From assembly GCA_934490165.1 (NCBI GenBank), contig CAKSTB010000008.1, positions 49,438 to 113,437 of the forward strand: a DNA stretch of 64,000 nt. The letters are read 5' to 3'. Below the pieces are notes generated by a model. The model saw nothing but the letters and a program-made list of their open reading frames with translations. It did not search any database and had not been told where the DNA came from. This stretch comes from an uncultured Ruminiclostridium sp. GTDB lineage: Bacteria; Bacillota; Clostridia; Oscillospirales; Ruminococcaceae. The position numbers and the translations under genes were made by a program. Positions 50,235-59,806 of the stretch are shown here, one piece after another (within the stretch, counting starts at the first letter, position 1; each line of letters begins with the position of its first letter).

Positions 50235-50269
50235 ACGGGCAGTAACGTTCCTGAGGAGCGACTGCCCGT
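50235..50269. terminator. Hairpin between glgA and the antiporter gene
   Basis: ACGGGCAGT pairs with ACTGCCCGT. There is no clear T-run on either strand, so its role as terminator is uncertain. Confidence 0.45.
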
Positions 50270-50289
50270 GCATATAAAGTTTTATTTAC

Positions 50290-51717
50290 TTACTGCTGAC
50301 CTGCAAGCTCTTCGTAAAGACCTATGTACAGCTTTGCTGACTGATTCCAGCTGAAATCAGCCTTCATAGCTCTGGTAACGAGCTTGTTCCACTCTGTCTT
50401 GTTCCAGTAGCAGTCCTTTGCTCTCTTTATGGCATAGAGCATATCATGAGCGTTGTATGACTGGAAAGTATATCCTGTGCCGTTTTCATCACCGCAGTCA
50501 ATAATGCTGTCTGCAAGACCGCCTGTTTTACGGACTATCGGGATAGTGCCGTAGCGCAGTGAGATCATCTGTGCAAGTCCGCAGGGTTCACTCTTACTGG
50601 GCATAAGGAACATATTAGCGCCCGCATAGATCTTCTTTGCAAGGTCGGGGATATATCCGCAGGTAAATGCTACTCTGTCGGGATATTTCCAGCGCATCTC
50701 GTGGAAGAACTGCTCGTACTGAGCTTCTCCCGAGCCTAATATAACAACCTTGTAGCCAAGGTTTATAATGTCGTCAAATACGCACTTTACAAGGTCAAAG
50801 CCCTTGTGCTCAACAAGTCTTGATACCATACCGAGTACAGGCTCGTCACCCTGGGGAAGTCCGACCTCTTCAAGCAGCTTCTGCGTGCAGGTTTTCTTTC
50901 CCGCTTTCTTTGTAACAGTGAAGTTTGCGGGGATCGCGGGGTCTGTAGCGGGATTGTACATATCGGTATCAATACCGTTCAGGAAGCCGCAGGTCTTGTA
51001 CTGCTTGTCCGCAAGAGCTCTGTCAAGTCCGTGTGAGAACCACGGGTCGAGAATTTCTCTTGCGTATGTGGGAGAAACAGTCGTAACCTTATCGGCAACC
51101 TCGATAGCAGCCTTCATAAGGTTGATATCTCTGTCATACTCCATAAGTGAAGCAAAATGCTTCGGTATACCGAGGACATCTTCAAGTATATCCATACCAT
51201 ATCTGCCCTGATACTGAATGTTGTGAATCGTAAATACGTTCTTTATACCCCAGAGCTTTTCATCGTTTCTGTAGAAAATGCTGTAATATACGGGTATAAG
51301 AGCGCACTGCCAGTCGTTTGAATTGATGATCTGGGGCTTGAAGTCGATAACCTTGAGCATCTCAAGTACTGCGCGCGAGAAGAACGCATATCTCTCGGCA
51401 TCATCGTAATAGCCGTACAGACCGAAATCACGCTTGAAGTAATATTCGTTATCGAGGAAGTAGTATGTAACGTTGTTTATCTTTGCCGTGAACAGTCCGC
51501 AGTACTGGTTTCTCCAGCCCACAGGCACAGAAAAATTAGTAACGTAGGTCATCTGATCACGCCACTGCTGTTTAATTGTGTTTACATAGAGAGGCACTAC
51601 CACACAAGCCTCGTGGCCTTCTTCAACAAGTGCCTTGGGAAGTGAGCCGGCAACATCTGCAAGTCCGCCCGAAGCCGCTACGGGCTGAGCCTCGCTTGCC
51701 GCATATAGGATCTTCAT
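50290..51717 (-). CDS. glgA: Glycogen synthase (ADP-glucose, GT5)
   Basis: 475 residues, normal length. The N-terminal ADP-glucose loop ASGGLADVAGSLP, HNIQYQGRYG, the SRLVEHKGFDLV region, and the C-terminal MPSKSEPCGLAQM and KTGGLADS identify a bacterial GT5 synthase that extends alpha-1,4-glucan chains from ADP-glucose. glgB/glgC/glgP are not nearby. An AAAGGCGG ribosome site precedes the ATG. Confidence 0.95.
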   Translation of the reverse strand: MKILYAASEAQPVAASGGLADVAGSLPKALVEEGHEACVVVPLYVNTIKQQWRDQMTYVTNFSVPVGWRNQYCGLFTAKINNVTYYFLDNEYYFKRDFGLYGYYDDAERYAFFSRAVLEMLKVIDFKPQIINSNDWQCALIPVYYSIFYRNDEKLWGIKNVFTIHNIQYQGRYGMDILEDVLGIPKHFASLMEYDRDINLMKAAIEVADKVTTVSPTYAREILDPWFSHGLDRALADKQYKTCGFLNGIDTDMYNPATDPAIPANFTVTKKAGKKTCTQKLLEEVGLPQGDEPVLGMVSRLVEHKGFDLVKCVFDDIINLGYKVVILGSGEAQYEQFFHEMRWKYPDRVAFTCGYIPDLAKKIYAGANMFLMPSKSEPCGLAQMISLRYGTIPIVRKTGGLADSIIDCGDENGTGYTFQSYNAHDMLYAIKRAKDCYWNKTEWNKLVTRAMKADFSWNQSAKLYIGLYEELAGQQ

Positions 51718-51735
51718 GTTTTTTCCGCCTTTCAG

Positions 51736-51821
51736 CCACGCTTTTCAGAATTATCGCCGTGGCTCGTTTATAGTTTCTTATTCCTATTTAAAAATATAGC
51801 ATATTTCGCGTTTAAAATCAA
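51736..51821 (-). promoter_or_regulatory. glgA promoter and leader stem
   Basis: Minus strand TTGATT (51821-51816), 17-base spacer, TATATT (51798-51793). The leader contains an inverted repeat AGCCACG / CGTGGCT (51735-51766). Confidence 0.65.
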
Positions 51822-51924
51822 GCAAAATTTGTGCAGCTTTCTGTCGAACAAAGAAAAATCGGAAATAATAACTAAATATTTCAATTTCTCTTGTTCAATT
51901 TAACAAAATCTGCCGATTACGGTA

Positions 51925-51953
51925 TTGCAATTTTATTAAAAACAGAGTATAAT
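51925..51953 (+). promoter_or_regulatory. Promoter of the PocR-MCP gene
   Basis: TTGCAA (51925-51930), 17-base spacer, TATAAT (51948-51953). Confidence 0.7.
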
Positions 51954-52028
51954 TCTATTGTAAGCAGTCTTTTATTCTAAGGGCTGTCTGTCTTGTATCA
52001 ACATAGAAAAAGGGAAGGTGTCATTACA

Positions 52029-53051
52029 ATGGCAAACAAAGAAATCAAATTACTTGACGTTATAGACAGAGCACAGTTACAATCCTTACAGGACGCATTT
52101 GCAAAGGCAACAGGCATGGCCGCACTTGCAACAGACAAAAGCGGTCCTGTTACCCAGCTTTCATGTCCTACAGACTTCTGTATGAATTACACCAGAAAGT
52201 CGAGTGTGGGCTGCGAACGCTGTAATCTCTGCGATTTAAAAGGCGGCGAGCAGGCAAGCAAGACAGGAAGACCCGCGGTGTACTACTGTCACGGCGGACT
52301 TGTTGACTTTGCATCGCCTATAATAGTAAATGGTGAACAGATAGGCTCTCTTATTGGCGGTCAGGTATTGACGGAAGCACCCGACCTTGAAAAGTTCCGT
52401 GCGATAGCAAAGGAAATCGACGTTGACCCGGATGAATATGTAGAGGCCGTAAAGAAAGTACCGATAGTTTCGGAGGAAAAGGTAAACAATGCGGCAGAGC
52501 TTCTTTTCAAGATGGCTCAGGCTCTTTCACAGGTCGGATACGAAAAGTACCGCATCACAGAAGAACACAAGGATACTTCGGCAATGTTCGATGAGGTCCA
52601 GGAAGACTATGTATTTATAAACGCAAAGGTCGAAGAAGTCAATACGGCAATTACGGCGTTATCCGACGAGTTTGATCTTCTTCGCGAAAAAGCGAATGAG
52701 TCCGCTAAGGCGGTTGCTCAGACAGACTCGATCCTGAAATACATACAGAATGTTGCCACTCAGATGACCTTGCTCGGCTTCAATGCTTCGATAGAAGCAA
52801 AGCACGTCGGCGAAGCAGGCGCAGGCTTCAATGTAATTGCACAGGAGGTACGTCAGCTCGCAGAACAGACTTCCAATCAGACACGCAGTATCGAAGACGT
52901 GCTCGGTAGCGTACGCTCCTCAATTTCTGCTATCGACAAGGAAATTACGACCGCAGTAAGCAAGATAGAAGCCAATGTTGCTACAATAAGGGAGCTCAGT
53001 GACAAGATCACCGAAACTTCCGCAAAGATAGATAGTATCAGCAAGGCATAA
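52029..53051 (+). CDS. Soluble chemoreceptor-like protein with PocR sensor and MCP signalling domain
   Basis: The ATG at 52029 with AGGGAAGG upstream is chosen; the open frame starts earlier at a TTG. 340 residues, no membrane segment. An N-terminal PocR-type ligand domain (about 8-170), with DFCMNY, GCERCNLCD and YYCHGGLVDFA, is rich in Cys. It is followed by helices and a short MCP hairpin (about 235-320: LLGFNASIEAKHVGEAGAGF, IAQEVRQLAEQT). PocR domains often sense small diols or hydrocarbon derivatives. It would signal from the cytosol, either to a CheA kinase encoded elsewhere or to another process. Confidence 0.85.
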   Translation: MANKEIKLLDVIDRAQLQSLQDAFAKATGMAALATDKSGPVTQLSCPTDFCMNYTRKSSVGCERCNLCDLKGGEQASKTGRPAVYYCHGGLVDFASPIIVNGEQIGSLIGGQVLTEAPDLEKFRAIAKEIDVDPDEYVEAVKKVPIVSEEKVNNAAELLFKMAQALSQVGYEKYRITEEHKDTSAMFDEVQEDYVFINAKVEEVNTAITALSDEFDLLREKANESAKAVAQTDSILKYIQNVATQMTLLGFNASIEAKHVGEAGAGFNVIAQEVRQLAEQTSNQTRSIEDVLGSVRSSISAIDKEITTAVSKIEANVATIRELSDKITETSAKIDSISKA

Positions 53052-53071
53052 ATAAATTCAGATAAATAAAC

Positions 53072-53105
53072 AGCTCGTCGCAGGATATTCTGCGGCGAGC
53101 TTTTT
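53072..53105 (+). terminator. Terminator of the PocR-MCP gene
   Basis: AGCTCGTCGCAG pairs with CTGCGGCGAGCT, followed by TTTTTG. Confidence 0.88.
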
Positions 53106-53124
53106 GCGTTTATATGGCAGCGGA

Positions 53125-53157
53125 TAAAAAGCAACGGCTCTGCAAAAGCAGAGCCGT
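53125..53157 (-). terminator. Terminator of solute-binding gene 2
   Basis: ACGGCTCTGC pairs with GCAGAGCCGT around AAAA. Leftward it is followed by TGCTTTTTATCC. Confidence 0.85.
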
Positions 53158-53178
53158 CATTATTATTCAGATTAAGAA

Positions 53179-54672
53179 TTATTCAACAGTCTTGTTGAGT
53201 TCTGCAAGACGAGCGTCGATCTGACCCTGATACTGTTCACGGAAAGATGTGTAGGATTCACCTGTCATGTAGGGGCCCTTTGTGAGCTGCTCTACAGGGT
53301 TATCCTGATTGTCTGTGCTTGCGATATCCTGACCGATACCGTTCTTGAAGTCAAACACGCCTGTGAATGTCTTAGGATCCTTAAGTGTATCCAGTCTGTC
53401 AAGCAGTGTATCTGTCCAGTCATACTCTGCCTTGGACTGCTCTCTGCCTGCCTTCTGTACTTCGGGATCGTTTGATGCTACTAAGTTAGCATAGATCCAA
53501 GCCTTATAACCGTCTATGTTCTTAGCACCTGCAACGAGCATTATAGAATCCTGCTTCATGCTCTGATAGTACTTGTCAGAACCGTCCATCTGGGGGAAGG
53601 GAACGAAGTTGATCTCATCGTCATCCCACTTCTGTTTCTTCTTGTACAGTCTCCATGTTTCTTCGTATCTCCATGTACCGTCATCAAAGAACAGTGTATT
53701 GCCGTTTACCCACTCGGGGTAGCTGGGTGCCCAGTTGTTTTCGATATCTCTGGGGTAACGGAGCTGTTCCTGAGTGTTATCGAATGAACGGAGCATATCA
53801 AGGCACTTTTCGATATTAGCGTCGTTGAGGTGACTTACAAGCTTACCGCCTTCAAGTGCGATAAGAGGTGTACCTGTTGTGCAGACAAAGCTGTTCTCGG
53901 GGTTGTAACCGTCAAGTACATACTTGCCGTTGTCGGGATCTGAGAACTTTCTAGCCATTGTCATAAATGTTTCCCATGTCCACTCGCCCTTTTCGTAAAG
54001 CTCCCAGGGATCGTCAAGACCTGCTTCTTCAACAGTTGACTTTCTGTACCAGAGTAAGCTTGTAGGTGTAAGGCTCATGATTGGGCAGTAGTTCTTGCCA
54101 CCCCAGTTGAACTTGTCGATAGACTCCTTATAATCAGCCCAGTCATCGGTCGTGAAATCGATAATGCCGTCAAGGGGCTGGAAAAGGTTCTGGTATATGC
54201 TGTAGGGGTAGTTGCAGATTTCAAAGGGGAAGCAGTCGGGGGAATCATCTGACTGTACGAGCTTTGAAAGGCCGGTGTATCTGTCTGCATAGCTTGAAAC
54301 CTTGATATTAACGAATACGTTTTCATCTGCTACGCTCTCATAGCCCTTAGGCTTGTTCTCGGGTGTGCCGTAGAGTGTCTTGAATACCTCTACTGCGGGA
54401 GAAGCCTCCTGAATGTCCCACCAAGCCATCCACTTGATCTTTGTGTCAACCTTGATGTCCTTATAATTTTCGCTGGCAGATACATTAGCAACTGCGCTCT
54501 GTACGCCTTCATTCTCAGACATCTGCTTCTGTGTTTCGCCTGTTGTTGAAGCAGCTGAGCTGTTATTATCCGCAGCACCGCTTGTAGAAGCGCTGCCTGA
54601 GCAGCCTGAAAAAGCTGTTACAGCAGATACAAGTGCTAATGCGCCTGCAATAGCTTTAGTATATTTTCTCAT
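53179..54672 (-). CDS. Extracellular solute-binding lipoprotein 2
   Basis: The ATG at 54672 follows AGGAGGATTAAG. 497 residues, the closest relative of protein 1 at 47 kb; both share MAWYDIQEA-like or MAWWDIQEA, QSDDSPDCFP, LDDPWELYEKGEWTWETF, WVNGNTLFFDDG and DDEINFVPFP. Signal peptide with AFSGC lipobox. It has its own promoter and terminator, so it is transcribed separately from the three paralogues upstream. Substrate unknown. Confidence 0.85.
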   Translation of the reverse strand: MRKYTKAIAGALALVSAVTAFSGCSGSASTSGAADNNSSAASTTGETQKQMSENEGVQSAVANVSASENYKDIKVDTKIKWMAWWDIQEASPAVEVFKTLYGTPENKPKGYESVADENVFVNIKVSSYADRYTGLSKLVQSDDSPDCFPFEICNYPYSIYQNLFQPLDGIIDFTTDDWADYKESIDKFNWGGKNYCPIMSLTPTSLLWYRKSTVEEAGLDDPWELYEKGEWTWETFMTMARKFSDPDNGKYVLDGYNPENSFVCTTGTPLIALEGGKLVSHLNDANIEKCLDMLRSFDNTQEQLRYPRDIENNWAPSYPEWVNGNTLFFDDGTWRYEETWRLYKKKQKWDDDEINFVPFPQMDGSDKYYQSMKQDSIMLVAGAKNIDGYKAWIYANLVASNDPEVQKAGREQSKAEYDWTDTLLDRLDTLKDPKTFTGVFDFKNGIGQDIASTDNQDNPVEQLTKGPYMTGESYTSFREQYQGQIDARLAELNKTVE

Positions 54673-54691
54673 CTTAATCCTCCTATAGATT

Positions 54692-54759
54692 TTCCGTGTT
54701 TTAACACGGAAGCGTAATATTACTATCATATTATAGCAAATTTCCCACCTTACCGTCAA
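54692..54759 (-). promoter_or_regulatory. Promoter of solute-binding gene 2 with leader hairpin
   Basis: Minus strand TTGACG (54759-54754), 18-base spacer, TATAAT (54735-54730). The leader has a perfect stem TTCCGTGTT-TT-AACACGGAA (54692-54711) just before the ribosome site, which may stabilise the mRNA. Confidence 0.75.
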
Positions 54760-54828
54760 TAAACAATTTGCAGTAATTTAGCTAAACGGTTTTGTGAAAA
54801 TAGCACAATTGAAGCATAAAAATTTAGG

Positions 54829-56376
54829 TTAATTAGCTAAATTTAATTCTATCCTGTCATTTATGTCACCGATTATTTCGTTAAGCAGCGGAACATTATT
54901 TTTGTATTCCTCGCTGTCAAGACTCTTAAGATAGTCCTTTCCATGAATGTAGCACAGATCAGTTATCTCGCCAACAGGATTTGAGTAACAGCCGGTAGAT
55001 GAAATATCAGGTTCGCAGGAGCTTTTGTATTCAATTACCGGAGAAAAGGCGGCAGGATTGTTTATCTTGCTGAATCTGTCAAGCAATCTGTCCGTCCAGT
55101 CGTATTCCGATTTTTGGTTCTCTTTTAGCCTTGACTGTATGGTTTCGTTATTTGCGGCATAAGCCTCAGAATAAATAAGCGCCTTATAACCCTCAATATT
55201 CTTTGCGCCTTTCGGAAGCAGGTACGAATCTATATTGACATTTTGATAGTACGTCTTCTCATCATCGCACCGCGGGAACGGAACAAAGCTTATCTCATCA
55301 TCGCTCCACTTTTTCTTATTCTTGTAGAGCTGCCATGTTTCATCATACCTCCAACTGCCGTCATTAAAGAAAAGCGTATTGCCGCATACCCATTCCGGAT
55401 AGCTCGGAGACCAATTGTTTTCGGTTTCTTTCGGATAGCGGTAGCCTTTCTGTGACGGTGCAAACTGACGTATAAAATCCATGGCTTTTATTATCTTCTC
55501 ATCCTTGAAATTGCCTTTGAGCTTTCCGTCACTCAGTTCAACCAAAGGCAATCCGGTCGTTTGCCACAGATAAAAATCTGTACTATAACCGTCTATAGCG
55601 TATTTTCCTTTTTCCTTGTCTGTAAACTTTTCCGACATTTCAAGGAACTTGCTCCAGGTCCATTCATCTTTTTCATAAAGCTCCCATGGGTCTTCAAGAT
55701 TATTGTCGTTTATCACGGAAGTCCTGTACCACAGAACATTAGCCGGAGCTACATTATAAACAGGAACGCAATAGTGATTGCCGATACGGGTTTTCCGCCA
55801 TACCTGTTCATACATTTTGAACTCGGTAAGCTCCGGATCTACTATATCATCTATAGGAACAAAAAGACCGTCTGCCACATTTACAGGATATGAGCCAAGT
55901 AAAAGCGGAAATGCGTCCGGTGCATCGTCGGACTGTATCATTCTTGAAAGGTCTGTTAATTTACTTGCGTAATTCGACACCCTGATATCCACGAAAGGTG
56001 CATTATCGCCGTTATCGGAGCTGCTCTTGCCGCGGCTTACCGATTTATATCCTTTCGGCATTTTTTCGGGTATTCCGAAAAGCTCTGTGAAGCACTCCGA
56101 TGTCAAGGTATCATTAAGGTCATACCACGACAGTATTTTCACCTTTGTGTCGACCTTGATATCCCCTACAACGTCCTTGACAGACTTTCCTTCAGGGGCT
56201 GTGCCGTTACTGTTGTCGGTGCTGTCGGCGCTGTCGTCTGTTCCCGCATTTTCCGAAGCGGTGGGATCGCTGTCCTTTATTTCTGTACTGTTGTCGGGAG
56301 ATGTACTGCCCGAGCAGGCGGTCGTCAGCATTACCGCTGACAGGATAATTGCGGATAGCATCTTCCGGTGTTTCAT
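54829..56376 (-). CDS. Extracellular solute-binding lipoprotein 3
   Basis: 515 residues. The same family motifs appear (QSDDAPDAFP, DPWELYEKDEWTWSK, NNWSPSYPEWVCGNTLFF, DDEISFVPFPR), though it has diverged substantially from proteins 1 and 2. Lipobox TACSG (VMLTTACSG). The region around the start, CAAAGGAGCTATTTATG, is shared almost letter for letter with genes 4 and 5, as is the signal-peptide coding DNA. It follows gene 4 by 33 bases in one operon. Confidence 0.85.
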   Translation of the reverse strand: MKHRKMLSAIILSAVMLTTACSGSTSPDNSTEIKDSDPTASENAGTDDSADSTDNSNGTAPEGKSVKDVVGDIKVDTKVKILSWYDLNDTLTSECFTELFGIPEKMPKGYKSVSRGKSSSDNGDNAPFVDIRVSNYASKLTDLSRMIQSDDAPDAFPLLLGSYPVNVADGLFVPIDDIVDPELTEFKMYEQVWRKTRIGNHYCVPVYNVAPANVLWYRTSVINDNNLEDPWELYEKDEWTWSKFLEMSEKFTDKEKGKYAIDGYSTDFYLWQTTGLPLVELSDGKLKGNFKDEKIIKAMDFIRQFAPSQKGYRYPKETENNWSPSYPEWVCGNTLFFNDGSWRYDETWQLYKNKKKWSDDEISFVPFPRCDDEKTYYQNVNIDSYLLPKGAKNIEGYKALIYSEAYAANNETIQSRLKENQKSEYDWTDRLLDRFSKINNPAAFSPVIEYKSSCEPDISSTGCYSNPVGEITDLCYIHGKDYLKSLDSEEYKNNVPLLNEIIGDINDRIELNLAN

Positions 56377-56409
56377 AAATAGCTCCTTTGATGTAGTGCG
56401 AAATGAATT

Positions 56410-57936
56410 TTATTGTTCAGTTACGATATTTTCTGCTGATTTGTTGATGCTGTCTGTTGCTTTATCAAGCTCCTTGATAATGTCCGGTCTTTCTTCGGTA
56501 ATAAATGTTCTGTAGTCCTTGCCGTGTACATACGAGCTTTCTGAAAGTCTGTCAACAATGACATCGACCAATGCGGTAGGCGGTACTTCACGGAAATAAT
56601 CGCGGCAGTCAACTACCCACTCAAAAGCATCGGGACTGTTTATCTTATCCATTCTGTCAAGAAGCCTGTCGTTCCAATCATATTCGGTTTTCTTTTCCTC
56701 GCTGAGCCGTGTCTGCGCGGAGCTGTCGTTATATAAGTATGCCGCCGAATATACAAGCGCCTTATAGCCTTCGGTATTCTTTGAGCCTATTGGGAGCATA
56801 TAAGTATCTTGAGCGCAGTTATACTCCTGATAATACGACTGCTCATCATCGCAACGGGGGAACGGAATGAAATTGATCTCATCATCGCCCCATTCATTCT
56901 TATTCTTATAAAGCCGCCAGGTTTCGTCATATCTCCATGTACCGTCATCAAAAAACAATGTGTTGCCGTTTGCCCATTCGGAATAGCTCGGCGACCAGTT
57001 ATTTTCTTCTTCTTTGGGATATCGCAGATTTTTCTGAGATGTGGCAAACTGACGTAAAAAATCCATTGCGGAGATTATCTTCTCATCATCGGCATTGCTT
57101 TTAAGAAGACCGTCTTCTATACCGATAATTCCCTTTCCGGTAGTGGCGAGAATTTCGCGTTCAACAAAATATCCGTCAACGCCGTATTTCTTTTCTTCGC
57201 TGTTGCTGAAGCTTTCGCACATACTAAGGAATTTGCTCCACGTCCACTCGTTCTTTTCGTAAAGCTTCCACGGGTCTTCAAGCCCTGCCTCTTTTATAAC
57301 ACTGCTTCTGTACCACAAAAGCGAGTGCGGAGTACTGCTGAATATCGGCACATAATCGTTTCCGATATATTTCAACGATTGCTGTATCTTGCAGTATGGA
57401 GCGAACTCTTCCGTTTCAAAGTCTATGATATTGCCTATCGGCTGAAAAAGCTTATCTGCTCCGACAGAGCAAGACATTCTTGATATCTCGGCCGGGAAAG
57501 CATCGGGAGAATCCCCCGAATCAATCAGTTTTGCCAGTGTATAATATCTGTCAACATAACTGCTCAGATAAACATCTATAAACGGTTCTGTATCATTACC
57601 GGAGCTATATTTTTCATAACCCTCCGGATTTTTCGGGGGCACACCGAAAAGCTCTTTGTATGCGCCTGCAACATCTCCGTTATTAAGGTCATACCAGCCG
57701 AGAAATTTCACCTTTGTGTCGACCTTGATATCCCCTATAATGTCCTTAACGGACTTGCTTGCAGATACAGTGTCGTTGCTGCTGTCGGTGCTGTCGTCTG
57801 TTCCCGCATTTTCCGAAGCGGCGGGCTCGCTGTCCTTTATTTGCATACTGCTGTCGGGAGATGTACTGCCCGAGCAGGCGGTCGTCAGCATTATTGCTGA
57901 CAGGATAATTGCGGATAGTTTCTTCCAGTGTTTCAT
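56410..57936 (-). CDS. Extracellular solute-binding lipoprotein 4
   Basis: 508 residues. Start and signal peptide are as in gene 3; the binding domain carries LIDSGDSPDAFP (a Gly in place of the second Asp of the family motif), LLWYRSSVIKEAGLEDPWKLYEKNEWTWSK (split here as LLWYRSSVIKEAG and DPWKLYEKNEWTWS), NNWSPSYSEWANGNTLFF and DDEINFIPFPR. The middle gene of the 5-4-3 operon; 54 bases separate it from gene 5. Confidence 0.85.
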   Translation of the reverse strand: MKHWKKLSAIILSAIMLTTACSGSTSPDSSMQIKDSEPAASENAGTDDSTDSSNDTVSASKSVKDIIGDIKVDTKVKFLGWYDLNNGDVAGAYKELFGVPPKNPEGYEKYSSGNDTEPFIDVYLSSYVDRYYTLAKLIDSGDSPDAFPAEISRMSCSVGADKLFQPIGNIIDFETEEFAPYCKIQQSLKYIGNDYVPIFSSTPHSLLWYRSSVIKEAGLEDPWKLYEKNEWTWSKFLSMCESFSNSEEKKYGVDGYFVEREILATTGKGIIGIEDGLLKSNADDEKIISAMDFLRQFATSQKNLRYPKEEENNWSPSYSEWANGNTLFFDDGTWRYDETWRLYKNKNEWGDDEINFIPFPRCDDEQSYYQEYNCAQDTYMLPIGSKNTEGYKALVYSAAYLYNDSSAQTRLSEEKKTEYDWNDRLLDRMDKINSPDAFEWVVDCRDYFREVPPTALVDVIVDRLSESSYVHGKDYRTFITEERPDIIKELDKATDSINKSAENIVTEQ

Positions 57937-57990
57937 AAATAGCTCCTTTGATGTAGTGTTGATGTTAACTATAGAAAAATATTATTAATT

Positions 57991-59571
57991 TCAATTTGTG
58001 CTTTTTTCAGGCGGCGTATTCAGCATTTCTGCCTCCCGGGAATTTACAGATCCGTATTCCTCAAGGACTTCATCGTATTTGACCCCGGTCAGGAAAGTAT
58101 TGTTTAGCAACGCACCGGGTACATCTTCTCCGCACCCGCTGCCTATTATAAATAAGGCAATACTGCTGTAGTCGCATACCCAGTTGAAAGCGTCAGGCTG
58201 ACTTATCTTTTCTGCTTTGTCAAGCAGTCTGTCATTCCATCCGTACTCTGTCTTGTCATATTGTCTTGACGCTTTCTGCATTTCGGTATTGTTGCGTGCA
58301 TATATGTCCGTATATATAAGCGACTGATAGCCGACCTTATTTTTTGAGCCTTTTGGAAGTAGGAATGATGTTGTATTCATATTCTGGCTGTATGTTTTTT
58401 CTGCGTCGTATCTTGGGAACGGAACAAAGTTTATCTCATCTTCACTCCATTTTTCCTTTTCCTTGTATTCTATCCACTTTTCTTCGTATCTCCATATACC
58501 GTCTTCAAAGAACAACGTGTTGCCATTCGCCCACTCACGATAGTTCGGAGCCCAGTTGTTCAACAGATCTCTCGGATAACGCAGACTTTTCTGTGTCGTG
58601 TCAAACTGTCTCAGAAACTCCATCGCCGCTTTCATCTTATCCGTACCTGAATTGTCTATATACAATCCGTTATCATTACCAAAAAGATGTATTCCGGTTG
58701 TCGCAAGCAGATTAGTCGGCACATTGTCACCGTCGATACCGAATTTAATATTTCCGTCGTACTTAACTATATCCTCTGTCGATTGCTTGCCGTCAGAGAA
58801 CTTTTCGCACATTTCAAGGAATTTGTTCCATGTCCATTCGTCTTTTTCGTAAAGCTCCCACGGGTCTTCAAGCCCTGCGTTTTTGATAACACTGCTCCTG
58901 TACCATAAAACCGATGAGGGAGAAACATTATATACGGGGCAGTAATTTTTATCAAACATTCTTATATCGTTCTGGATTTTGCTGTATGGCGCTAGCTCAG
59001 ATAATCCGAAATCAATAACACCGTCCACAGCGTCAAAATATTTGTCGCTCTTGTCATTGGAGTTGAAATACATCATTGCGTACAGCTGAGCGGGGAATGC
59101 GTCCGGTGAATCATCAGCCTGTATAAGCTTAGCAAGGTGAGAATATCTGTCTGCATAAGAAGTGACGCGGATCTCGGCAAACGGCTGTTCATCGGGCGAA
59201 CTTTCCGTATCATTGCCGCTATCCCATAAATTGCTTTCCTCATACCCCTGCGGAATATTTTCAGGCACACCGAAAAGCTCCGTATAATTTTTTGCTATAC
59301 CATTATCGTTCAGGCTGTACCACGACAGTATTTTCACCTTGGTATCGACACTGATATCCCTGGCAACGTCCTTGACGGACTTTCTTTCGGGGGTTGTGTC
59401 GTTACTGCTGTCGGTGCTGTCGGCGCTGTCGTCTGTTCCCGCATTTTCCGAAGCGGCGGGGTCGCTGTCCTTTATTTGTGTACTGCTGTCGGGAGATGTA
59501 CTGCCCGAGCAGGCGGTCGTCAGCATTATTGCTGACAGGATAATTGCGGATAGCTTCTTCCAGTGTTTCAT
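57991..59571 (-). CDS. Extracellular solute-binding lipoprotein 5
   Basis: The ATG at 59571 is preferred; the upstream open frame has no ribosome site, whereas AAAGGAGCTAATT precedes this codon. 526 residues. Same signal peptide as genes 3 and 4, with family motifs QADDSPDAFP, DPWELYEKDEWTWNK, NNWAPNYREWANGNTLFF and EDEINFVPFPR. It has extra insertions (about residues 95-110 and in the mid-domain). First gene of the operon. Confidence 0.85.
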   Translation of the reverse strand: MKHWKKLSAIILSAIMLTTACSGSTSPDSSTQIKDSDPAASENAGTDDSADSTDSSNDTTPERKSVKDVARDISVDTKVKILSWYSLNDNGIAKNYTELFGVPENIPQGYEESNLWDSGNDTESSPDEQPFAEIRVTSYADRYSHLAKLIQADDSPDAFPAQLYAMMYFNSNDKSDKYFDAVDGVIDFGLSELAPYSKIQNDIRMFDKNYCPVYNVSPSSVLWYRSSVIKNAGLEDPWELYEKDEWTWNKFLEMCEKFSDGKQSTEDIVKYDGNIKFGIDGDNVPTNLLATTGIHLFGNDNGLYIDNSGTDKMKAAMEFLRQFDTTQKSLRYPRDLLNNWAPNYREWANGNTLFFEDGIWRYEEKWIEYKEKEKWSEDEINFVPFPRYDAEKTYSQNMNTTSFLLPKGSKNKVGYQSLIYTDIYARNNTEMQKASRQYDKTEYGWNDRLLDKAEKISQPDAFNWVCDYSSIALFIIGSGCGEDVPGALLNNTFLTGVKYDEVLEEYGSVNSREAEMLNTPPEKSTN

Positions 59572-59658
59572 AATTAGCTCCTTTGATGTAGTGCGGAATG
59601 TTTCTTGTCGGTTAAAAAAAGTCTGTTTGATAATTATCATATATTTACTTCTGTTTTA

Positions 59659-59688
59659 ATTGTATCACATATCCGCGACACGGCTCAA
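59659..59688 (-). promoter_or_regulatory. Promoter of solute-binding genes 5-4-3
   Basis: Minus strand TTGAGC (59688-59683), 18-base spacer, TACAAT (59664-59659) with an extended TGTGA before it. Confidence 0.6.
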
Positions 59689-59737
59689 TAGAAATATTGT
59701 ACTAAATTAACCGCCGCGTTTTGGACAGAATAAACAG

Positions 59738-59773
59738 AACACCCTTGTACCGTCTGCACGGCAAAGGGTGTTC
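59738..59773 (-). terminator. Terminator of the GntR/ABC operon
   Basis: GAACACCCTT pairs with AAGGGTGTTC, with an inner CGT/ACG stem. Leftward tail TGTTTATT. Confidence 0.65.
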
Positions 59774-59806
59774 TTTATATTTATATGAGGAGAATTTTTA
59801 TGCTCA

